This document shows positions 31,573-38,917 of a DNA stretch of 40,419 bases, in pieces. The notes beneath the pieces were generated by a model, which had not been told where the DNA came from, searched no databases, and saw only the letters and a program-made list of their open reading frames with translations. Positions within the stretch are counted from its first letter, which is position 1; every line of letters begins with the position of its first letter. The DNA is from Alphaproteobacteria bacterium (lineage in GTDB: Bacteria; Pseudomonadota; Alphaproteobacteria; Rs-D84), in contig SUUN01000003.1 of assembly GCA_015062495.1 (NCBI GenBank), positions 1 to 40,419 of the forward strand, written 5' to 3'. The position numbers and the translations under genes were made by a program.

Positions 31573-32673
31573 ATGAACAAATACCTGAACCAAATTTTAT
31601 TGGGCGATTGTATTGAACTGATGCGCGGAATACCCGACGCGTCGGTTGATGCAGTATTTGCCGATCCGCCATACAACTTGCAACTGGGGTCAAAAACACT
31701 CTATCGCCCCGAAGATCAAACAGCCGCCCGCGCTGTGCGCGACGAATGGGATTCATTTGAATCATCGGCCGAATACGATAAATTTACACGCGAATGGCTG
31801 GCTGAATGTAAACGCATATTAAAGCCCACCGGCGCGATGTGGACAATCGGCAGTTATCATAACATTTTCCGCGTTGGCAGTGCCCTGCAAGATATGGGCT
31901 TCTGGATTTTAAACGACATAGTCTGGGTAAAAACAAACCCAATGCCAAATTTTCGTGGCACACGCTTTACCAACGCACACGAAACATTGATTTGGGCAAC
32001 ACCCACCAAAACCGGAAAATACACATTTAATTATGAAACGATGAAGAAATTAAATGGTGGCAAACAAATGCGTTCCGACTGGGATTTAAACATCTGCCTG
32101 GGCGAAGAACGGATTAAGGGCGCCGACGGCAAAAGCCTGCACAACACCCAAAAACCATTGGATTTATTACATCGCGTAATTTTGGCATCGACGAAACCTG
32201 GCGACATCATACTGGACCCATTTATGGGGTCTGGCACAACAGCCGCTGCTGCACGCGAACTGGGCCGTCAATTTATTGGCATCGAACGTGATGCAACATA
32301 TGTTGCCGCGGCACGTGAACGCGTTGCAAATGTCCAACCAATCGATTTATCGAATATCGAAGTTTCCAAACCAAAGCGCGACGAAATCCGCGTTGCGTTC
32401 AAGGAATTAATTGCGGCCGGACTGCTGTATGTTGGCCAAACATTGGTCAGCCCACGTGGCGAACGCGTTATGATTACACACGACGGCCATTTAACACACC
32501 AATTATATGGCAAGGCATCAATCCACGTCATGGCGGCAAAATTACAACGCAGCGTCAGTTTTAATGGCTGGGACTATTGGTCTGCACAAAAGGCAGACGG
32601 CACATTAGTCCCCATCGACGAACTGCGCAAATACATCCGCCAGATTAAATCTGACATGAAACAGGCCGCCTAA
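31573..32673 (+). CDS. ccrM: cell-cycle DNA adenine methyltransferase (GANTC), CcrM
   Basis: 366 residues (Caulobacter 358). Methylates the A of GANTC after the replication fork, timing transcription and replication. Catalytic motif DPPYNLQL near the N-terminus and SAM motif DPFMGSGTT late, i.e. the beta-class order. The C-terminal 90 residues (IAAGLLYVGQTL ... GWDYWSAQKADG) form the extra domain typical of alphaproteobacterial CcrM. The ATG at 31573 is chosen; a TTG at 31561 would add four residues. GAGAG lies directly before the ATG, spacing unusually short. The region 31403-31572 between nrdR and ccrM is very A/T-rich, without a clear promoter. Confidence 0.95.
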   Translation: MNKYLNQILLGDCIELMRGIPDASVDAVFADPPYNLQLGSKTLYRPEDQTAARAVRDEWDSFESSAEYDKFTREWLAECKRILKPTGAMWTIGSYHNIFRVGSALQDMGFWILNDIVWVKTNPMPNFRGTRFTNAHETLIWATPTKTGKYTFNYETMKKLNGGKQMRSDWDLNICLGEERIKGADGKSLHNTQKPLDLLHRVILASTKPGDIILDPFMGSGTTAAAARELGRQFIGIERDATYVAAARERVANVQPIDLSNIEVSKPKRDEIRVAFKELIAAGLLYVGQTLVSPRGERVMITHDGHLTHQLYGKASIHVMAAKLQRSVSFNGWDYWSAQKADGTLVPIDELRKYIRQIKSDMKQAA

Positions 32674-32720
32674 AAGGCAATACGCTTTTTCCTTGTACCT
32701 ATTAGAAATTAATTTTCTGC

Positions 32721-32746
32721 ATTAAATAAAAGTTTAGCGAAGTATT
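32721..32746 (+). repeat. dispersed AAATAAAAGTTTA motif, copy 2
   Basis: ATTAAATAAAAGTTTAGCG then AAGTATT, about 20 nt before a GGGGG-type terminator, downstream of ccrM. Confidence 0.6.
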
Positions 32747-32763
32747 CCTGTCTCATATCTCAA

Positions 32764-32793
32764 AAAAAAATCCCCCGAACGGGGGATTTTTTA
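32764..32793. terminator. bidirectional terminator, ccrM / 32791 gene
   Basis: AAAATCCCCC-GAAC-GGGGGATTTTTT. Confidence 0.85.
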
Positions 32794-34899
32794 TTCACAT
32801 GCACCGTGCGATTTTGCCACTGGATAGTTTTCTATACATGCACTGCCCGATACCGTACACACCGAACGAACTAGTGTCGTCGTTGGCGCACCGGCCGGCT
32901 TATAGTTAAACTGGGCATCGGCACACTGTTCCAAATCCGCAAATGTCGCACATGTATTTTTCCATGATTGACAATCTGTAATTGTCGCAGTTGGCGCAAC
33001 CACATCTGGCACCCGCAGATTCCACTTTACATAGAAATCTTTCAACGTATCAATCGAATGCGATTTATTAAATGCCACCTGTTCCAAACCATCACCAACG
33101 CGACAACTGATGTTATTGCGTTCAACGAATGCTGTAATTGCCGTGGCCAATCCACCCGTACCCGCACCGACGGCCGCACCAATTCCAATACTCTTAGCCA
33201 TATTGGATTTTTCGCCGTTTATCATCAAATTCGTTATATCTTTACCAAATACAGAATTCAAACGCACCAATTCTGTTTCAACGTTTGATGCAGTGATACA
33301 CTTTCCACTTTGCGAGCAATAAATACCCTGGCCGTTCGCTTTGTCCAGATTCAATGCCTTTAACGTACAATTCTGCCCATCAACCAATGTTTCAGCACCT
33401 TGCGAAACACTTGTAAAGACAACATCTCTTTCACGCAACAACGCCTCGCACGCTTCAACACTGCCCGCATTCACACATTCGCGGTTCAAGAAGTTTTTAC
33501 ACGCACTAACCGTTGTATGTCCATTTTCCAAACACCATTGTGCAGTGTTCCTCACTGCTGCTTCCTCTCCATTTGTTTTATCAAATGTCATATTAATTGT
33601 TATCGATGATGAATACAGATACTCCGCATCCTTGCATTCTGCAATTGCTGTTTCGTACTGATAGTATTTATCAAACAATTCAACAATTTCACCACACGTC
33701 CCTTCGTCCATGGTTTTCTGGGTGATATCAACATCATCCAGTATATATTCATTTAAAATACCAACCGCACGTCCATCTTTTAACTCTTCCATCAGCAATT
33801 CGCGATGTTTTGGGCGTGCACAGTCAAATTCACGTTTACCATGACCTGCGATTGCACCAATCCCCGCCCCCAGAACTGTACCGCCACCAATTCCAACAAC
33901 GGCAACCGTACTGGTATCATTCATCAATGAAAATCCGAACAAATCCTTGTTACAACTGAATGTATCGCCGGCGGCCTTCCATACTTCGGCCGGCTTGTCA
34001 TTACCCGCCGCACCAAACAACCATCTGTTTGAAATATGCTTATCCTTATTATACGCTGCAACGCGAATCAAACATGTCGCCGTTTCCGCATCCCAACGTG
34101 CATAGTGACCACGCGAACCATCAACCCCTGGGTTGCCATCATTAACCTTGACCCCTTGTGGATTCGTCTTGACCAGCATATTTCCCTGTTGACTGTTGTA
34201 CGCCCCGACGGTTTTATTATATTCAGCGGTTGTCTTTCCATCATTTGCAACAGCCGTAAACGATGATCCGTATGTATTTTTATCCAGCAAACGGCATGTA
34301 TTTTCCGCCTGATTTGGGGTTAATCCTGTTTTGCGCAAAACAAAGTTATAGTATTCTGGCTGAACCTTGCGCGAATTAAAGTCAATCCACACATCGGCGG
34401 CCGAACGATAAACATTCGCACAATCGCGCCGTACATCCGTCACACATTTTTCAATCTGACTGATACACAGTCCCATACCATTTTCAACCGCATGACGAAC
34501 TTCTTCGTTAAACAGGTTATTCAGCCCATTTGGCAGCGCCCCATTATTGATACAGCGCAACACATCATCCATACACATATCAACCGTATATGCAGAATTT
34601 TTAACCCCGCCATCTGGACATTCTGGCCCAATCGGCGGTTCTGGTTCGTCTGGATTATCCGGCACATCTGGCTGATCTGGCACAACATTTGTCCCACCTG
34701 TTGGCACATTTGTTGAAATATTACCAACCGAATTTATCGGCAATGTTGGCATACTGGGCATACGCGCAACCGATGCCGGGCCCGCTGCACGCACATTTGC
34801 ATACCCCGCGCGCCCTGTTGCAGCATCTGCGACACCAACCAGCGCACACACCGCCACCGACACAGCAGACAAACCAACAAATTTAAACAATCCAGACAT
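32791..34899 (-). CDS. large secreted Cys-rich protein with two glycine zippers
   Basis: 702 residues, a distant member of the Cys-rich family. GGGGGA SD 7 nt before ATG. Signal peptide 1-26 (cleavage after A-D-A). Residues about 71-95 are a Pro/Asp/Glu linker (PDQPDVPDNPDEPEPP). The CMDxFC motif is only partly kept (D-M-C-M-D-D-V-L-R-C at 107-116). Many Cys pairs follow. Two Gly/Ala-rich hydrophobic segments stand at about 329-354 (VVGIGGGTVLGAGIGAIAG) and 567-592 (IGIGAAVGAGTGGLATAI), each glycine-zipper-like. It ends with closely spaced cysteines and a final C-E. The zippers suggest membrane association or oligomer packing. No function known. Confidence 0.78.
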   Translation of the reverse strand: MSGLFKFVGLSAVSVAVCALVGVADAATGRAGYANVRAAGPASVARMPSMPTLPINSVGNISTNVPTGGTNVVPDQPDVPDNPDEPEPPIGPECPDGGVKNSAYTVDMCMDDVLRCINNGALPNGLNNLFNEEVRHAVENGMGLCISQIEKCVTDVRRDCANVYRSAADVWIDFNSRKVQPEYYNFVLRKTGLTPNQAENTCRLLDKNTYGSSFTAVANDGKTTAEYNKTVGAYNSQQGNMLVKTNPQGVKVNDGNPGVDGSRGHYARWDAETATCLIRVAAYNKDKHISNRWLFGAAGNDKPAEVWKAAGDTFSCNKDLFGFSLMNDTSTVAVVGIGGGTVLGAGIGAIAGHGKREFDCARPKHRELLMEELKDGRAVGILNEYILDDVDITQKTMDEGTCGEIVELFDKYYQYETAIAECKDAEYLYSSSITINMTFDKTNGEEAAVRNTAQWCLENGHTTVSACKNFLNRECVNAGSVEACEALLRERDVVFTSVSQGAETLVDGQNCTLKALNLDKANGQGIYCSQSGKCITASNVETELVRLNSVFGKDITNLMINGEKSNMAKSIGIGAAVGAGTGGLATAITAFVERNNISCRVGDGLEQVAFNKSHSIDTLKDFYVKWNLRVPDVVAPTATITDCQSWKNTCATFADLEQCADAQFNYKPAGAPTTTLVRSVCTVSGSACIENYPVAKSHGACE

Positions 34900-34926
34900 G
34901 AAAATCCCCCTAAATCTATCCCTTGT

Positions 34927-34935
34927 ATTATATCA
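34927..34935 (-). promoter_or_regulatory. extended -10 promoter of the 32791 gene
   Basis: On the minus strand TGATATAAT: a perfect -10 with the TGn extension; no good -35 box upstream. Confidence 0.5.
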
Positions 34936-34979
34936 CAAAAAAGCCTATAAAAAAGCACTTTTTAAACCCTCAAATAATA

Positions 34980-35007
34980 TTGACAAAACAATTTTATTGT
35001 CTATAAT
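34980..35007 (+). promoter_or_regulatory. promoter of the 35015 gene
   Basis: Consensus TTGACA, 16 nt, consensus TATAAT, then 7 nt to the ATG, so the transcript should begin at the start codon. Confidence 0.75.
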
Positions 35008-35014
35008 TATTTAC

Positions 35015-35977
35015 ATGACAAAAGTTTTGGAATTTATCAAGTCGCACAAATACGCCATTATATGGACGTTATGCTATTTGGCCATAACATGGGCAATTTT
35101 ATATTTCATGTTTGATTTTTCCATATTCAACCGCGCCCAGTGGCGACATTTGGCACATGCACAATTACGCGGATTTCCCGGTTTTGTTTTTGGCATATTA
35201 TTGTTGGCGGCTTTACCACTGTACATTGCAACAACCACATTGATTGTACGTACCAAGCAACCACTAATAACAATCCCATTGCCTAAAATCAAAATTCCAG
35301 AATTTCTGAAATCGTCCCCTGCCCCTACGCCTGAAACAGTACCAGAATCCGAAACACCGACACTGGGCCCCGACGAAGTGGACACACCCGTTGAATTGCC
35401 CGACGACATGCCGGCGGAATTGCGTTTTGCATTTATCCGTGCACGAAACAACATCGGCCGCATCCAGACATCTGCATTCAACGCACCGCACCCCCAATTA
35501 TCAAACACCCAACCCAACACTCCTGACACAATCGCAGATAACCTGCCGCTGCCGACTGATTTTGATATCGACATCCCCGCACCAGACGTCGACCCCACCA
35601 TTCCAACATTTACAGAAATAAATTTCGATGACGAAATTATCGACACACCAACAACACCAAACGACAACACAGAACTGATACAACACCTGACACAAAACAA
35701 CAAAGAATTTTCCACAGATGAAGATATCGTCATTACAGACACGCACGCAATAATAACACACGCTGATTCTGATTTCTGGGTAACTGATACCGACAACTGG
35801 TTTGCCACTGGTCGCACATGCCCATCACCAATTATCGCCGTCCAAAATGCCGCAGAAAAATACAATCGCACCCCGGCAATTTACCTGGCGTCTATGAACA
35901 TAATGGACATCGACAAACTGATTCCACAATGGCAATCCGCCGGCATAACCGTAATAACAGATTTGTCTGAAATTTAA
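35015..35977 (+). CDS. two-TM membrane protein with Pro/Asp/Thr-rich linker
   Basis: 320 residues, family not recognised. A TM helix at about 12-34, a second at about 55-77, then a long Pro/Glu/Asp/Thr-rich stretch (about 95-225, e.g. PAPTPETVPESETPTLGPDE) and a folded C-terminal part of about 90 residues ending I-T-V-I-T-D-L-S-E-I. With an N-in topology both ends would be cytoplasmic. The start is set by the consensus promoter ending 7 nt upstream; there is no SD, so a leaderless mRNA is expected. A longer in-frame reading from 34898 would run through the promoter and is rejected. Divergent from the 32791 secreted-protein gene. Confidence 0.7.
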   Translation: MTKVLEFIKSHKYAIIWTLCYLAITWAILYFMFDFSIFNRAQWRHLAHAQLRGFPGFVFGILLLAALPLYIATTTLIVRTKQPLITIPLPKIKIPEFLKSSPAPTPETVPESETPTLGPDEVDTPVELPDDMPAELRFAFIRARNNIGRIQTSAFNAPHPQLSNTQPNTPDTIADNLPLPTDFDIDIPAPDVDPTIPTFTEINFDDEIIDTPTTPNDNTELIQHLTQNNKEFSTDEDIVITDTHAIITHADSDFWVTDTDNWFATGRTCPSPIIAVQNAAEKYNRTPAIYLASMNIMDIDKLIPQWQSAGITVITDLSEI

Positions 35978-35980
35978 CTC

Positions 35981-36008
35981 AGATAAATAAAAGTTTAGCA
36001 AAGCATTA
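35981..36008 (+). repeat. dispersed AAATAAAAGTTTA motif, copy 3
   Basis: AGATAAATAAAAGTTTAGCA then AAGCATT, about 20 nt before a GGGGG-type terminator. Confidence 0.6.
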
Positions 36009-36025
36009 ATCGCTCATTGCTCTTT

Positions 36026-36056
36026 ATAAAAAATCCCCCAAACGGGGGATTTTATT
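36026..36056. terminator. bidirectional terminator, 35015 gene / rplQ
   Basis: AAAATCCCCC-AAAC-GGGGGATTTTATTT between convergent genes. Confidence 0.85.
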
Positions 36057-36071
36057 TATGAACCTAATTGA

Positions 36072-36512
36072 TTATTTCGCCGCTTCTTCTGCAACTTCTG
36101 TGGCTGCTTCTTCTGCGACTGGCGCAACGGCTGCTTTCTTTGCATTTACGTCACGATCAATCAATTCGATAATCGCCATAGGTGCTGCATCACCATAACG
36201 GAAACCCGCCTTCAGAACGCGTGTATAACCACCATTACGGTTCGCATAGCGTGGACCTAATACTTCGAACAACTTTTTAACAGTTGCCGCCGACGCATTA
36301 CCCAATTCAGACGCTGTCAAACGACGATTTGCAACAGAATCAACCTTGGCACGTGTAATCAGTTTTTCAACAACACTGCGCAAATCTTTTGCCTTGGGCA
36401 AAGTGGTTTTAATCTGTTCTTTTTCAATCAAGTTTTTTGCCAGACCGATAAACAAGGCCTTGCGTGCATTTGTATCGCGATTAAATGTGCGACCTGCTTT
36501 CATATGTCTCAT
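36072..36512 (-). CDS. rplQ: 50S ribosomal protein L17
   Basis: 146 residues. [12 protein letters not shown] ... H/N-A-R-K-A-L-F is the L17 N-terminus; [14 protein letters not shown] and [11 protein letters not shown] complete the core. About 25 Ala/Glu/Val-rich residues are appended. AAAAGGAG upstream supports the ATG. It follows rpoA as usual, but across an unusually long, folded 334-nt spacer. Confidence 0.96.
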   Translation of the reverse strand: MRHMKAGRTFNRDTNARKALFIGLAKNLIEKEQIKTTLPKAKDLRSVVEKLITRAKVDSVANRRLTASELGNASAATVKKLFEVLGPRYANRNGGYTRVLKAGFRYGDAAPMAIIELIDRDVNAKKAAVAPVAEEAATEVAEEAAK

Positions 36513-36846
36513 CTGATTACTCCTTTTGGTTTCTGCCCATCATCGTTTGACGGGATTCGTTTGAGACGCCACAACCTGACACAAAAATGCCAGCACTGTG
36601 GGATTAAATTCGCTTTATTCTACATTATTCCCCACAAATTGCAAGGGAAATCCACATCCCCCTTGCCATGCGAAGAAATTAAATTATGCGAGACGATTGT
36701 TGGTGTTTCACAGTTCCGATGTCCCACAACTCCTTGCCTTGCAAGAAATTAAATTATGTGAGGCTATTGGAAGTGTTCGCCGTTTCGTAGTGTACAGACG
36801 CTACATGAGAAACGGCGCAACACGACAAGAGTCCACAGAATTTAAT
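36513..36846 (-). other. 334-nt rpoA-rplQ spacer with direct repeats and stems
   Basis: No gene is supported here. An imperfect direct repeat of about 50 bp occurs at 36661 and 36732 (shared AAGAAATTAAATTATG core, 71 bp apart). GCAAGGG (36641-36647) and CCCTTGC (36660-36666) form a 7-bp stem. AATTTAATTT, the inverse of the repeat core, overlaps the rpoA stop region. A very stable hairpin lies next to rpoA (separate entry). Short frames across it encode similar peptides twice, which reflects the repeat rather than a gene. Confidence 0.7.
36773..36823. repeat. long hairpin just after the rpoA stop codon
   Basis: GTGTT + CGCCGTTTC + GTAGTGT, loop ACAG, ACGCTAC, 4-nt bulge ATGA, GAAACGGCG, 1-nt bulge, AACAC: 5 + 9 + 7 base pairs with one T-G wobble. 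No T-run follows on either strand, so it is not a simple intrinsic terminator. It lies 23 nt downstream of rpoA in the mRNA. Confidence 0.75.
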
Positions 36847-37875
36847 TTATTTGTAGGGGTCTTCGTACTTCTTAGCCAATTCCGCAATATTTTCTGGTGG
36901 CCAACCTGGAACTTCCATCCCCAGGCCCAATCCCATTGCTTCTAATTGGACTTTGATTTCGTTCAAAGACTTGCGGCCAAAGTTTGGTGTTTTCAACATG
37001 TCAGCTTCGGTCTTTTGTACCAATTCGCCCAACCAGTTGATTTTATCGTTCTTTAAACAGTTGTTTGCACGAACCGACAATTCCAGTTCATCAACATGCT
37101 TTAACAATTTTGGATCAAATGGCAATGCATCCTTGGCCTTTTCTTCTTCACTTGGGCCACTTAATTGTGCTGGATCTTCAAAGTTGATAAATACCAACAA
37201 CTGATCCGTCAGGATACGTGCCGCAAATGCAATTGCATCTTCTGGTGCGACTGAACCGTTTGTCTTGACCGTCAATTCCAATTTGTCATAGTCTGTTGAC
37301 TGACCAACACGTGTTGGCAAAACATCACTGGCCACATTCAAGATTGGCGAAAAGATAGAATCCACCGGAATCACACCCAATGGCAAACCATCTGCATGCT
37401 GGGATGCCGGCACATAACCACGGCCCATACCCAATGTGATTTCCATATCCAAATTCGCGCCCTTGTCCAAAGTGCAAATTTCTGCATCTTTGTTCATAAC
37501 TTCGACCCCACCGGTTGTTTCAATCATACCCGCGGTTACAACGGCTGGCCCTTTAACTTTCAAATATGCTTTGTGCTGACCTTCATTCAATGCCTTGAAA
37601 TAAACCCCTTTCAGGTTCAAGATAATATCGGTTACATCTTCGCGTACGCCCGAAATACTTGAAAATTCGTGCTGAACACCATCAATTTTGATATAAATTG
37701 GTGCACACCCCTGCAACGAAGATAACAACACGCGACGTAATGCCGTCCCCAGTGTCAAACCGAACCCCTTTTCCAATGGTTCTGCGACCAACGTTGCAAC
37801 ATTTGGATTATGTTCATCTGTTTTGATTGTAAGTTTTTTAGGCTTAATCAAAGTCATCCAGTTTTTTTCAATCAT
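36847..37875 (-). CDS. rpoA: DNA-directed RNA polymerase alpha subunit
   Basis: 342 residues, near the alphaproteobacterial norm. Alpha-NTD (about 1-235) with [15 protein letters not shown] for dimerisation and beta/beta' contact; alpha-CTD (about 260-325) with [11 protein letters not shown] and [14 protein letters not shown] [16 protein letters not shown], for UP-element and activator contact. AAAAGGAAATATAA precedes the ATG. It has its own strong promoter, separate from rpsD. Confidence 0.97.
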   Translation of the reverse strand: MIEKNWMTLIKPKKLTIKTDEHNPNVATLVAEPLEKGFGLTLGTALRRVLLSSLQGCAPIYIKIDGVQHEFSSISGVREDVTDIILNLKGVYFKALNEGQHKAYLKVKGPAVVTAGMIETTGGVEVMNKDAEICTLDKGANLDMEITLGMGRGYVPASQHADGLPLGVIPVDSIFSPILNVASDVLPTRVGQSTDYDKLELTVKTNGSVAPEDAIAFAARILTDQLLVFINFEDPAQLSGPSEEEKAKDALPFDPKLLKHVDELELSVRANNCLKNDKINWLGELVQKTEADMLKTPNFGRKSLNEIKVQLEAMGLGLGMEVPGWPPENIAELAKKYEDPYK

Positions 37876-37946
37876 TTATATTTCCTTTTAGCTTAGTTTA
37901 TCATTTTCGCCAAACGGCCATGCACAAAACGCGCATTTCGGCGCAA

Positions 37947-37975
37947 ATTCTATATCACATTTTCACAAAAGTCAA
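37947..37975 (-). promoter_or_regulatory. rpoA promoter
   Basis: On the minus strand TTGACT, 17 nt, TAGAAT; leader of about 65 nt with GCGC/GGC-rich foldable sequence. Confidence 0.65.
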
Positions 37976-37983
37976 CATATTAA

Positions 37984-38022
37984 TAAAAAAATCCCCCGCA
38001 TATCCAAACGGATTCGGGGGAC
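37984..38022 (-). terminator. rpsD terminator
   Basis: On the minus strand CCCCCG ... ATCC / GGAT ... CGGGGG followed by ATTTTTTTATT. It separates rpsD from rpoA. Confidence 0.8.
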
Positions 38023-38045
38023 AATAAATAATTCCATCACACCGA

Positions 38046-38678
38046 TTAACGTGAATAGAATTCAACGACCAATTCTGGGAACATCTGAACCGGATATGGT
38101 ACGTCTTCGAACGCAGGTACGCGCACAAATGTCGCTGTAAAGTTTGCACTGTCCACAGAAACATAATCCGCAAAATTGCGTTCCGCAGATTCCAACGCCA
38201 ATACAACCAATGGCATCTGTTTGGCTTTTTCACTGACTGTGATAACATCACCTGGTTTAACCTGATACGATGCGATTTTCACGCGTTTGCCATTAACATA
38301 GATATGACCGTGGCTGATTAACTGACGGGACGAGAACACAGTCGGTGCCAATTTTGCACGATAAACAACTGCATCCAAACGACGTTCCAGCAAACCGATC
38401 AAATTTTCTGGTGTGTCGCCCTTCATATTATCTGCTTCGATATAATATTTACGGAACTTCTTTTCACCGATGTTGCCATAGTAACCTTTCAGCGTCTGTT
38501 TTGCGCGCATCTGTTTTGCGTAATCAGACGAATTACCACCACGGGATGTTGGTCCATGCTGACCCGGTTTATATTTACGTTTATTAAATGGGGATTTTGC
38601 CTGGCCCCACAGATTAACGCCCAAAGAACGTCCAATCTTTAACTTGCGTGTGCTGCGCTTTGCGCCTGCTCTTGCCAT
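38046..38678 (-). CDS. rpsD: 30S ribosomal protein S4
   Basis: 210 residues. N-terminal Arg/Lys-rich 16S contact region (K-P-G-Q-H-G), central helical domain ([13 protein letters not shown]), and the S4 domain at about 97-160 ([11 protein letters not shown] ... [11 protein letters not shown]). A primary 30S assembly protein and, in E. coli, the repressor of its operon. AAAAGGAAAAA lies upstream of the ATG. It stands next to rpoA as in gammaproteobacteria, but with its own terminator and without rpsM/rpsK upstream. Confidence 0.96.
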   Translation of the reverse strand: MARAGAKRSTRKLKIGRSLGVNLWGQAKSPFNKRKYKPGQHGPTSRGGNSSDYAKQMRAKQTLKGYYGNIGEKKFRKYYIEADNMKGDTPENLIGLLERRLDAVVYRAKLAPTVFSSRQLISHGHIYVNGKRVKIASYQVKPGDVITVSEKAKQMPLVVLALESAERNFADYVSVDSANFTATFVRVPAFEDVPYPVQMFPELVVEFYSR

Positions 38679-38862
38679 AGTTTTTTCCTTTTATTTTTGG
38701 TTTTACGGTGCCGGATATTTTAACAGAATCCTTATCACTGGCGGGACCAAAATGCACCGCCGTTTAATCAGTTCTGATTACCCAGCGGGGCACAGTTTAT
38801 ACGCAAACGAACAAAAAATCAAGTATTTTTATACCAATCAGGAAACATTTCCACATTCAGCA

Positions 38863-38885
38863 CAATAAATAAAAGTTTATTTAAG
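38863..38885 (+). repeat. dispersed AAATAAAAGTTTA motif, copy 4
   Basis: CAATAAATAAAAGTTTATTT then AAG, directly before a GGGGG-type terminator. Confidence 0.6.
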
Positions 38886-38917
38886 AAAAAAATCCCCCTG
38901 TTTGGGGGATTTTTATC
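38886..38917 (-). terminator. terminator of the 38916 gene
   Basis: AAAATCCCCC-TGTTT-GGGGGATTTTT; the minus strand ends in a T-run directly after the stop codon. Confidence 0.85.

Noticed and set aside
35074..35871. 265-residue minus-strand frame
   Set aside because: Antisense to the 35015 gene, which has a consensus promoter at its start; Ser/Val/Gly-rich content is typical of a shadow.
36504..36945. 82- and 115-residue frames in the rpoA-rplQ spacer
   Set aside because: They encode similar peptides twice because of the DNA repeat, run into antisense rpoA, and lack an SD.
38644..38868. 74-residue plus-strand frame upstream of rpsD
   Set aside because: Starts antisense inside rpsD, with no SD or recognisable domain; the region 38679-38885 more likely holds the rpsD promoter and leader.
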